Shown here: in pieces, positions 1-8,800 of the stretch | Position numbering within the stretch: position 1 is the first letter of the stretch | How the letters are laid out: each line of letters opens with the position of its first letter | Assembly (NCBI GenBank): GCA_001598975.1 | Contig: BBXU01003102.1 | Span: forward strand, 1-15,541 | Origin: Parachlorella kessleri | Taxonomy: Eukaryota; Chlorophyta; Trebouxiophyceae; Chlorellales; Chlorellaceae | Direction of reading: 5' to 3' | DNA: 15,541 nt | Made by a program: the position numbers and the translations under genes | The notes under the pieces: generated by a model | Told to the model about the DNA's origin: nothing | What the model saw: the letters and a program-made list of their open reading frames with translations, nothing else | Databases searched by the model: none

Positions 1-49
1 CCCCCCTACCCCCCCCCCCTCCCCCCGTCCCCGGCCCTGTCAGGCTCAC
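1..49. other. C-rich start of window, part of an NDUFS7 intron
   Basis: Positions 1-32 are almost pure C on the plus strand (G on the minus strand) with a few T, A and G. By the NDUFS7 model this is the 5' part of the intron that starts at 49 on the minus strand. The C run also defines the window edge, so it may mark a difficult stretch for assembly. Confidence 0.6.
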
Positions 50-1524
50 CTGCAACTGCAGGAGCCCATACATGAGCGCCTCCGCAGTGGGCGGGCAGCC
101 TGGCACGTAGATGTCCACAGGCACGATGCGGTCACACCCGCGCACAACGCTGTAGCTGTAGTGGTAGTAGCCGCCGCCATTGGCGCAGCTGCAACAGGTG
201 AGCACAGGGGAAACGGTGGCAGAGCGGTGGAACGCTTCAATCTCATGAGGGGGTTCGGGACGTTTTTTTTTTTTTTTTTTTTTTATGGGCCAGGAGGGGA
301 CCTGCACCAGTTTGCCTCGCCAATCAATCAACTCACCACCCCTGCACATAGCCATACAGCACGTACCGATAACATACCCATAACATACCTTCTAACGCCC
401 CATTCTGCCCCAGACTTGCCCTGGCCATCAATCAGCTTCGAACCTAATACCTTGCCTCCACCCAGCCCACACCCTTCTAACCGGTAGCGAAATGCCCCCC
501 CAGGTCCTCCCCGCCTCACCTGCCCATCGAGACCACCCATCGCGGCTCAGGCATCTGGTCATACACCTTGCGCAGGGCTGGGGCCATCTTGTTGGTCAGC
601 GTGCCCGCCACGATCATGCAGTCAGACTGGCGAGGGGAGGGGCGGAAGATGATGCCGTACCGGTCAAGGTCGTATCGCGCAGCACCTGCCATACAAGGAG
701 TACCACCGCATGGTTGGAAGGTGAGCGGCGCCTTAGCAGGCGCTACGACGCCTCGGGATCCATGTGGTACACAGGCAAGACGTGACTACAAGCTGTGGTG
801 GTTGCAAGCAAGCCCGTGACGGCTCCAAGCTAAAAAGAGCCACCAACCCCTCGGCAACGGCTCCCGCCCACAGCTCCGCCCACAACTCGGCTATCTGGTC
901 CTTACAAGGACGCACACTATGCAGCAAGCTGCTGACAGATAAGAGCCCTAGTCTTTGTCATACCGCTTTCCTGCCAGCATATCCCAAGCTTCGACATCAG
1001 CAGACCTAATCCAGACCTCTCTTTGGGCTCAGCCCCAGCGCGAAAGATCCCAGCTGCAGCGCTTGCCCCTCCCCTTGAACCGAAGCAAACCTACCTGTGT
1101 GCATCATCTCTACGGCACAGCAAGCCAAGCCAAAGGTCATAGGCCAGATGGAGCCCTTGCGTGCCCAGTTCACCAGCTGGTCCACCTGCACCAGCACAGC
1201 AGTTCCTTTTTTTCTCAGGGCTGTTTCACACCCAGTGCCAAGGCCTGCTCAAGCCAGCAAGATGCTGTTCCACAGCTGCCACTTCTCCTCTGCCAAGCTA
1301 AAGTAACTGGGACGCAACAGCCACCAGCACTCCAACAAGGCAGCATCTTCCCCCACCTACCCTAGGGAACAACCATAGCACCTAGAATGCGCGTTCACAC
1401 AAAGTGCCAAGAGACTCCCTTGTGTGTGACTCCCCTCGTTTGCGCTTGCCCACTGACCTTGCTAACCACATACTGAGCCGAAGGGCCCTTCAAGCCCGAC
1501 TGTGCAACGGCCTTGGCGGCCATA
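1..1524 (-). CDS. NDUFS7: NADH:ubiquinone oxidoreductase 20 kDa (PSST) subunit, partial at both ends
   Basis: This subunit of mitochondrial complex I carries Fe-S cluster N2, the last electron carrier before ubiquinone. Four exons can be read on the minus strand: 1524-1458, 1185-1095, 685-520 and 188-50, giving 154 residues in one frame across three introns (1457-1186, 1094-686, 519-189). The family signature [18 protein letters not shown] lies in the second exon, [18 protein letters not shown] in the third and [15 protein letters not shown] plus [11 protein letters not shown] in the third and fourth. All four expected N2 ligands are present: the CC pair, the Cys of GSCA and the Cys of PGCPP. 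The frame is open at the donor at 49-48 (GTGAGC), so the short C-terminal exon lies left of the window. The exon at 1524-1458 begins after a CAG acceptor with T-ATG; residues MAAKAVAQ are too few for a mitochondrial presequence, so one more 5' exon is expected, which I could not place. Chlamydomonas calls this gene NUO10. Identity is very secure; the ends are not. Confidence 0.95.
263..284. repeat. 22-base poly-T tract inside an NDUFS7 intron
   Basis: An uninterrupted run of 22 T on the plus strand (poly-A on the sense strand of NDUFS7) lies in the intron between the third and fourth visible exons. It is too far from the acceptor at 191-189 to serve as its polypyrimidine tract, and on the sense strand it is purine. 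It is probably a mononucleotide microsatellite whose exact length is uncertain. Confidence 0.9.
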
Positions 1525-1939
1525 CTGCTATGTTGGAAAGGCACTGGGTGCACTGCTTAGGGCGCACAGGCACAGACAGCAAGCAGGCCTTGGTCCTGGT
1601 GTCACAAAAAACGCACCTAGCAGCCTACAGGAAGCACTGCCTTCAACAGCCACCTGATCGGGCCTTCCTGGGCTTGGGGTGCGCTGTGTCGAAGGGAGGG
1701 GGTGCGAGGGAGTGGGGGTGCCTGGCCAGGGTTTCTTACTGTATCATGCAATTTCAGGGCGCTAAGTATGACCTGGCCCTGGGCTTCCCGTTCCCAGGAA
1801 AAAATAATATACGCCCCTACCAGCTTGCAGCTGCAGGTTGCAGGCTTTCGCTGTCGAGAGCTTCTCACGGTGTCTTGGGCCCGGCTGATCTTATCCACGT
1901 AATTAGGCCACTGCCGTCTTATATGCCCTGCATGCAGTC
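1525..1939. promoter_or_regulatory. Space between head-to-head genes; probable shared promoter plus unplaced first exon of NDUFS7
   Basis: About 415 bases separate the most upstream NDUFS7 exon that I can support from the first ATG of the plus-strand repeat gene. The genes diverge, so promoter elements for both must lie here or inside the flanking introns. A short A/T-rich patch at 1799-1811 is the only TATA-like stretch. On the minus strand 1898-1822 encodes an Arg-rich stretch that could be a presequence exon, but no ATG with a good donor convinces me. No ORF here has family resemblance. Confidence 0.4.
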
Positions 1940-4900
1940 ATGGCTTTGTTACAAAAGCAGTTCCCACCACATGCAAGCTCAGCACCAAGGCAGTGTTTGT
2001 CCAGTAGCGGGCCAGGGGTCAGATCACAACTGTCGGGTTACTACCACTCCAGGAAGTCGCCCCGGCACTCCATCAAGTTCCTCCAGGTGAAGAAACGCGT
2101 TACAGCCCTGCAGGTGGGCTGCTTGACGAAGCACATGCCAGTAGCACATGGGGCTCAGCTGACTCTGGGCCAGTTCCGTGATTATTTGCACTATATTATG
2201 TGTTTAAGTACATGGAAGATAAGCAAGCCTGCTTGGCACTTGTTCCCCTCAAATTCCAATTTCTTTGCGTTGCCCACTCCTGCTGGTTCTGCCCTTGTCA
2301 GCTTCCAGCTGTGGAGCAGGCCTCTCCAGCAGCCATATCCATGGCTTCCAGTGCAGCAGGTCTGTGCATCCCTGCAGGGCTTCCGGGGCCTCCATGCAAC
2401 CAAGTCAGCTCCTGCTGTCGAGAGGGCTGCAGTGGCCACCGCGCACAGCGTGCCTAGCTGGGCGGAGGGCTTTGTAACGGCGGAGGAGGCAGCCCAATAT
2501 GCTCCGTCCCAGTTGGAGTTCCTCGCTCGCAAGCGGGGGGCTTCACCTATTAGAGCAGCAGGCACAGCAGCCAACCCCCAGCTTCCGGCAGCAGCACCAG
2601 CACCAGCACCAGCGGCCAGGGGTGGCTTGGGCATCGACAGCAGCAGCAGTGGCGGCAACTGGGTGGATGCCTTTGTCACGCCTGAAGAGAGGGCCAAGTT
2701 TGGGCAGACCCATTTGGAGTTCCTGGCGCGCCTGCGGGGGGCCGAGCCAGCAGGGGCAGCACGGCCAGCGCGGGAGCCAACAATTGCAGCTGAGCCAGCA
2801 GGGGCAACCACCTGGCCCAGCTTAGCACCCCCTAGGCCCAGCTCGGCGCCCCCAAGACCAAGCTCGGCATCGCCTAGGCCCAGTTCAGCATCCCCTAGGC
2901 CCAGCTTGGCTCCATCGAGGCCCAGCTCCGCACCCCCAAGGCCCAGTTCAGCACCCCCGAGACCTAGCTCGGCACCCCCAAGGCCCAGCTCTGCTCCGCC
3001 CAGGCCCAGTTCAGCTCCCCCGAGACCTAGCTCTGCTCCTCCCAGGCCAAGTTCTGCCCCACCAAGGCCCAGCTCTGCTCCGCCCAGGCCCAGTTCAGCT
3101 CCCCCGAGGCCTAGCTCTGCCCCACCACGGCCCAGTTCAGCCCCCCCACGTGCCAGGCCAGGTAGTCCTGCAGCAGATGCTTCACCAGTGAGCAGCACAA
3201 GTAGCAGCAGCAGCAGCAGCAGCGTTGGTAGCTGGGTTTCCAGCTTTGTGTCGCCTGAAGAGGCTGCCAAGCTGTCCCCAGAGCAGCTGGAATTTGTAGC
3301 TCGCAGGCGCATGGAGATTGGCAGTGGGGACGCAGCAGCCTTCCCTATCCCAACACAGCAGCAGCAGCAGCAGCAGCAGCCGCCGCCGTCGCAGCGCTGG
3401 CAGGAGCAGCCGGCCAGACCCGCCACACCACCGGGAGTTGGCAGGCGGCCGTCGTCTTCCCCTCGGGCGACGAAGTACATGGGAACCCCTTCTGCGACTG
3501 CAGCCTTCCCACCCCAGCAGCCACGGCCGGAGCTATACAGTGGTTCGACGGGGAGCCAGCCACAGCAGCGGCAGGCACCAGCAGGGCCAGGCTCCAGCCG
3601 GCCACCCATCCTACGCCAGCCCGGCCAGCGGCCAACGTCTGTCCGGCCTCAAGCCGGCGGCAGCAGTCCTAGCCCACAGCAGCGCCCGTCGAGCCCTGCC
3701 GGTACTGCCTCCTCCTCCTTCTCCTCTTCCGCGCCTGCCCCGGCTTCAGCACCTCCCCTACATAAAGAGCTGGACGCCCTGGTCGAGCGCCTGGGGTTGA
3801 GATCCCCGTCGCCGGCTACCCCCAAGCAGGGCAGCAGCGGCAACGGCAGACTCCCCGGCTGGGTGGCCGACTTCACCACAGCGGAGGAGGCGGCAAGCCT
3901 GGCGCCCGTGCAGCTGGAGTTTGTGGCGCGCAAGCGGCGGGCGGCGCAGGGGTTGGGGCCCATCATGCCGGAGCGGCCCCGGTGTGCGGTGTGCGGCGGG
4001 AAAGGTGCGCCGCCGTGCGATGCTGTGCTGGGCCGTGGCGTGCTGTGTCTGCTGGGGTAGGGGCTAGGGGCCCCCATGCCGGCGCGCATCCTGGGTACGA
4101 GTGGTGCTCTGTGCTGATGGCGCCATGCTGTGCATGCTGGTGCTGAGCTGGCGAGCAAGCCTGTCGCGGTGTGCGCGTTGTGAGGGTGCTGTGAGGGCAG
4201 GGATCTAGCCAGGCATGCAGGTTGAGTAGCTGCCTGCACTGTGGGCGAGAGTGGTCTCCTTTTGACTACAGGTCAGTGCCAGTGCCGGCAGTGCCAGGGG
4301 ACAGGCAAAAACCAGCGGGAGGGGCACGAGATCATGCGGGTAAGTGGACGGCAAGTTGCTCTGGGGCAGCTTGCTGGCTCATGGCTTGCCTGCTGCTGAG
4401 CGTGTCATGCTATCTGCAGTGCAAAAGCTCAGCAGATAGTGCCATGATCGTGGAAGAGGGGGCTGGAAAGGAGTTGCATCCTGCATGTTGGCGAAGGGTT
4501 AAGGTCGTAATCAACGGAAGGGTGCTATGTTGAGCTTCAAGCCAAAGATCGTAAACCAATTCTGACCAGGGAGGCCCTGTGTGCTGTGCGCTGTGCAGAG
4601 CGGGCTGATCGTGGAGAATAACGGTCTGAGCAGCTCTCAGTGGTTCTTCAGGAAAGGAGGGCCGTGCTGGCTCTGCAGGTGCGCGGGGCTGTGACTGATG
4701 GGAAAGTGGGGGGGTACTGGGGCGAGCCAGCTGCGTGGCCAGAGAGCAACTCCTGACACTGACAGGATGATGCCTTGCTGTGTTATTACCTGGGCGCATG
4801 GGAACGGATATCACACGGCCTGCACAGTTGGTGGCTATGATCTGTGACGAGATGTGTATAAATCATGAATTTTACGGTAGGGAGGTTGGGTATAAGAGCG

Positions 4901-5123
4901 GGAGGCCATCCGCATCGCAGTCAGCCGCGCAAGAGCTGTTCAGTCAATGGGAGCTCAGCAGGGTGCATGGCCATATTGAAGTTTTCGCCCCCTCCTTTGC
5001 TTCGTACCTGTGGGTGACCTGCTTCCCTGCTACCGGCGATGCAGGGGTGGCAAGGAGATATCGTGCCCTGAATGCAAGGGCACCGGCTTCATGGGAGGCA
5101 TGGAGGGCTTTGAGGGCGACTAA
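1940..5123 (+). CDS. Organelle-targeted repeat protein with a C-terminal DnaJ-type zinc finger (689 aa model)
   Basis: Preferred exons are 1940-2086, 2309-4004, 4272-4339, 4599-4678 and 5045-5123 (stop TAA), total 2070 nt. Residues 1-49 contain Lys/Arg but no Asp or Glu, and GFRGLHATKS follows about 40 residues later, as in a mitochondrial or plastid presequence. The chain then holds four copies of a 28-residue motif (residues 100-127, 167-194, 358-385, 567-594) in Pro/Ser/Ala/Gln-rich, probably disordered sequence with a heptad minisatellite (223-327) and a Gln-8 run (399-406). The C-terminus has paired cysteine motifs CAVCGGKGQCQCRQCQGTG and CWLCRGGKEISCPECKGTG, the CxxCxGxG pattern of DnaJ cysteine-rich domains, with no J domain; both motifs appear only after splicing. 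Proteins with this finger alone often act as thiol or assembly chaperones in organelles, so that role is possible. The start is uncertain: the frame is open through 2087-2308, so the first intron may be retained (763 aa), or ATG 1932 may be used with an acceptor at 2301. The 3' exons are firm. I do not recognise a named orthologue. Confidence 0.82.
2828..3142 (+). repeat. In-frame 21-bp minisatellite, 15 units, encoding Pro-Arg-Pro-Ser-Ser-Ala-Pro
   Basis: Fifteen contiguous 21-base units encode PPRPSSA or close variants (SPRPSSA, SPRPSLA, PSRPSSA). A higher-order duplication is visible: units 8-11 (2975-3058) match units 12-15 (3059-3142), with unit 9 identical to unit 13. The first five units are the most diverged and the later ones most alike, so the array grew towards its 3' end. 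The unit is a multiple of three, so copy-number changes keep the frame. The peptide is basic, proline-rich and should be disordered. Confidence 0.95.
3356..3379 (+). repeat. CAG trinucleotide run (8 copies) encoding polyglutamine
   Basis: Eight pure CAG codons give Gln-8, followed by three proline codons. A related serine run of AGC codons lies just upstream at about 3191-3223. Both belong to the disordered linker of the repeat protein and may vary in length between strains. Confidence 0.9.
4410..4439. repeat. Inverted repeat in an intron of the repeat-zinc-finger gene
   Basis: CTATCTGC at 4410-4417 is the perfect complement of GCAGATAG at 4432-4439, with a 14-base loop, inside the intron 4340-4598. 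The arms could pair in the pre-mRNA. An 8-bp match in 15 kb may be chance; I assign no function. Confidence 0.4.
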
Positions 5124-5867
5124 AGGCTCAGTCAGTAAGGATGCAGCGTAACACAGCAGGGCCACGCAGGGGTTAGGCTGCGGTCCTTCTGGGCATCGAA
5201 GCAGCAGGGTTTTGCTCGGCACACCAAGGGGAAGCTGGCATCTCCAGCAGTCTACAGATGGTGGCCCAGGGCGCAGGATAGTGATGTGCATGGGGCGGAT
5301 ACTGCTGACATGTTGTGTCTTTGGGCGCTGGAAGAAGCCCTGCACATTGTAGATGTGTTTGAGGGGCTGTGTGCGAGTGCATGCAAGTGTTTCTGCAAGG
5401 CATGAGACACCAGGGCATTGGAGTTGTTGTCTCCTAGGCATACTCTGTTCCCTAGTTCAGTAAAGATTTAGGAACGGCTGTCAGGGGTGGCAGGTGCGCG
5501 TGCTAAATATTTTCAGGATGTAGTCTGCTAGTAATAGTGAAGTATAAAGGGTGGCTGGCAGGGTGGATTGGTAAGCATACAAACTACTTAGCTGACAAAA
5601 AAACTTCTTATCACGAGCATTCCTCTAATCTCCTCATTTGAATTGCCTACTGGGACCGATTGCACCTGAAAAAGGTGTGCTGCAGCAGAGTAGCGGGGTA
5701 AAGTCAACTAGACGGGGCCATCAGGGATAGTGTGGCTGCCAAGATATCATGATCAGAATACAACACCCAAGGGTTGCTCTGTTCTCGCATGGCAGCTGAG
5801 TTGCTGCTTCTTTTCACTGCTTCATATTATCTGACTGGCACCACCTGGGGAGCGAAGCCAGGTCGAC
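5124..5867. other. Non-coding space between two convergent genes (two 3' UTRs)
   Basis: This 744-base stretch lies between the TAA of the plus-strand zinc-finger gene and the TAG of PGAP1, so it should hold both 3' UTRs and their polyadenylation sites. It is more AT-rich than its surroundings from about 5500 to 5650. I looked for the chlorophyte TGTAA signal in either orientation and saw none, so the sites may be non-canonical. The short ORFs within have no recognisable motif. Confidence 0.6.
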
Positions 5868-8800
5868 CTAACACCCGACAAGTCTAGCAAGCCCAGCCTC
5901 ACACACAGCCAGCAAGGCCAAGGCGCCGCAAGTGTAGACGGCCATGTAGGGGTGGCCCCACAGCCCAGCCACAGCCGTTACAACTGCCGCACAAGCTCCG
6001 CTAGCGGAGGTCGCTGCCCTCAGTGCCACCAGCAGGACCTGAAGTACACCCAGCCTCCCCTGCTGGCCCCGTGCTTGTCCTACCTGCAAGGCAGCAGAAG
6101 AAAGGCATTACCCACTGGGAGGACCTTGCAAGGGCGCCCTGCATGGTCGTTGCGGGTCATGCGCGCGCAAAGGTGATGTGCTTTACACCAATCTTGATTC
6201 GTGCTAGGGACAGGGACAGGCAGGCAGTACAGAGCCGCGAAGAGCACGCACGCACCTTGTCGACTGACGAGCAGCACGTGGTGCAGCAGCAGGCAGCATG
6301 GAGGCCCATGGCCACCAGGGGTGCCCACCCAGTGAGCCAGCCTCCCCACACACCCGCAGGCTGATACTTGTGGCGGGCATGCAGCCAAGCCGCCAGACCT
6401 GGCGCTGCCAGCACCGCTACAAGCGTGTACAGAGTCAGCCACTGCCTTCCGCAGCACGAGTGTGCCAGCAGGGGCTGAGCCGTACTGCCAGTGGGGCGAT
6501 CAGGGGAGCTGCTGCGGTCAGGAGGCTCACGTTCTGCCGCCGCCCCCCTGGTACAGGCTGCTGCTGCGTCAGGAGCACCTCTTGCTGCTGACGAGGAGTG
6601 GGGCCCACCCCCTGCTGCACGGCTGCTGCTGCCAGCAGCGACCTGGCCCATGCGCTCTTTCGTGTTGCCACGCCATGGCACGGCGATACACCCAGGCTGA
6701 CCCTGTTGTGGCATTAATTGTTGCTTACAGCCTGCTGGCTGGTCGCAAGTCGGGCCTGGCTCCCCGCAGGTGCAGCCCTCGCTGAAGAAGTAAACGCCCT
6801 TCCCACACGCGTGCCAGCTGCCCAGGCCCTTGCTGTGTACGCGGGAGGAAGTGGCCGCTGCAGTGAGCCACAGCCGCAGCAGGCCCACCAGCAAGGCAAG
6901 CGCGGGGTACACCGCCGCTGCAGCCACAGTGAGAGCAGCAATCCCTCCTGGGCTACCCAGCAGGTGCAACAAGGTACGACCAGTGCTGTAATGCCCCTGG
7001 CTGCAGTTTAGCAAGATTCGCCGCGGCAGCGCAGCTGCCAGCCGCGAGGCGACGCATAAGCTAGCCCAGACCAGGACCTGCACAAGTAGCAGCAGCCCCC
7101 TGGCAACCAGGAACAGTGCTACGCCCTCAGCAGCTGACAGGCTTGCCCACGGCACCAAGCCTGTGGCCTGCTGAGCCTGCTGGGGGTGCTGGGAGCCCCA
7201 TGCGGCCACTACCACTGCGGCGACCACAACCGGGATGGAAGGGGCCGCGGAGGCAGGCCTGCTCCTGCTGCTGCTGCCAAAGATCCTGCTGTCCCCCACT
7301 TGCTGGTCAACAAGTGGTATCATGGCAAGGGTGATGCAGAGAGAGGGTAGGGCGTAGGCGTGGTGGCGGAGCGATACCCCAAGCCAGGCTAGGATGTCCC
7401 ACTCCACACTGCAGAAGCAGCACGAGCGCTTGGGTTATGGCTAGAAGCAACCCATGCGGATTGGAGTATCACATACAGCATGTGCACATATCGTCAGGCA
7501 GGCTGAACCCAACGGTGTATGCAGTAGAGGCGTGTATATTGCCATGCCACGCCAAATTTTTGCTCTGCGCAGCACCACTCTTTCACTGGCCACTAGCCAC
7601 TGGAGCACATATGATCAATGGGGGGTGCTTCTTTGCCCTGGCTATCCAGCCGTAATACCTTGTCTCTGCTTGGCTGCGCCGCCTCAACACCTGGGACAGG
7701 GTTCAGCTCACCTGAGCGTGTGGCAGCAGCGAGGATCGGTGACCACAACCAGTCTGCGGCCGGCCACATCGCCCCTCCACAGCGGCACGCTGGCCGTGCC
7801 CACCCGCACCACATCTGCCCCTAGACTGGATAGCTGCTCGCCCGCCTCCAAGCCCAATGCTATCACTGCCGGCAGCAGGCGCCCATCCGGGCTTTGGCCG
7901 AGGCTGCTACTTCTGCTGCTGCTGTTGGGGGATTCCACACCCACTTGGCTCGGGCAGCTGGGAAGAGGGGCCACCCTCAAGCGCCAGGGTAGGGCAGACC
8001 CAAATAGCACTTGAGCTGCCTGAGCTGCCATGGATGAGAAGAGCCTTGTGCTGCCTGCCGTTACTCCCGTGCTGCTCTTTTGGGGAGTGCCGCCGCTGCC
8101 AGTTGTAAGCGAGCCCGCCGGGGCATGGAAGATGGTGAGAGCAGGGCTGTTGGCAGGGATAAGTGCAGGGCTCCGTCGGGGGCTTGGGAGGTGAGATGGG
8201 CCGCAGCTTGCCAGCAAATGCTGCAAGCACAAAATAAGCAGTCGCTGAGCATAACTGGGGGTAGTTGTATGAAGCAACCACTCAGCCCCTTTAAGTCTTC
8301 TGCGGCGGGCTGAATCCTGCGTAAAGCAGTGACCCGGGCAGCATTGAGGCACATCTGATGCAATGAAGCACCAGCCGCCTGCTGACCTGAGCCAGCAGCG
8401 TCACGGTATGGGCAGGCGGTGCAGTAAGTCGAAGCTCGAGCTTGCTTAGCTGAGTATCAAAAGGCACGTACGCCAGCCAGCTTGCATTTCCCAGCCAGTC
8501 TATGCCCGCCGTGATCTTATACCAAGGCCTGCAAGTGGTGCTTGGTAGTAGGTTGATTGTCAGCTTGCACTAAAGCGGGTGAAACAGAGCAGGCGCTGGG
8601 CGGCTGACTGCTGCGAGGGTCCCTGCTCAGTGACGGCAGGGCCGGTGTGTGGTTCCTAGCCCGCCCAGTGTCACTGCCTAGGGGGCTGTCTAGCGCTGCA
8701 TCGCGCAGCGGTGCAGCCATGCTGCTGAAGGATCGCCCTGCTCAAAATGAAGCAAGGCCACTCATGCAAGCAGTCAGCAGCTGCCTGGTAGTTCAGCCTG

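Larger units (their letters stand above)
2459..3943 (+). repeat. Four dispersed copies of a 28-residue coding motif
   Basis: Copies lie at 2459-2542, 2660-2743, 3233-3316 and 3860-3943, each 84 nt and in frame. The shared pattern is W-x3-F-[VT]-[ST]-[AP]-E-E-x-A-x6-L-E-F-[LV]-A-R-x-R; Trp1, Phe5, Glu9, Glu10, Ala12, Leu19, Glu20, Phe21, Ala23, Arg24 and Arg26 are invariant. Spacing between starts is 67, 191 and 209 residues, so this is not a tandem array. The DNA of the copies differs far more than the protein, which indicates selection on the motif. It looks like a short amphipathic helix after an aromatic anchor, suited to binding a partner. Confidence 0.9.

Noticed and set aside
1404..2090. 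Plus-strand open frame of 228 codons
   Set aside because: It opens with a non-ATG codon, overlaps the NDUFS7 exon at 1458-1524 and its intron, and has no recognisable motif; only its end (from 1923) is a weak alternative first exon of the repeat gene.
2828..3142. CRISPR-like or tandem-repeat array
   Set aside because: Units are contiguous with no spacers, in frame and inside a coding exon; this is a coding minisatellite.
2191..3609. Long minus-strand ORF (472 codons) with a repeated GGAELGL pattern
   Set aside because: It is the antisense of the PRPSSAP minisatellite and the motif copies. A 21-bp unit without stops in one strand tends to be open on the other; the sense frame has the conserved motif and zinc finger.
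4410..4439. Inverted repeat as a terminator or structured RNA
   Set aside because: It is only 8 bp, lies within an intron and has no U tract or other support; kept only as a weak repeat feature.
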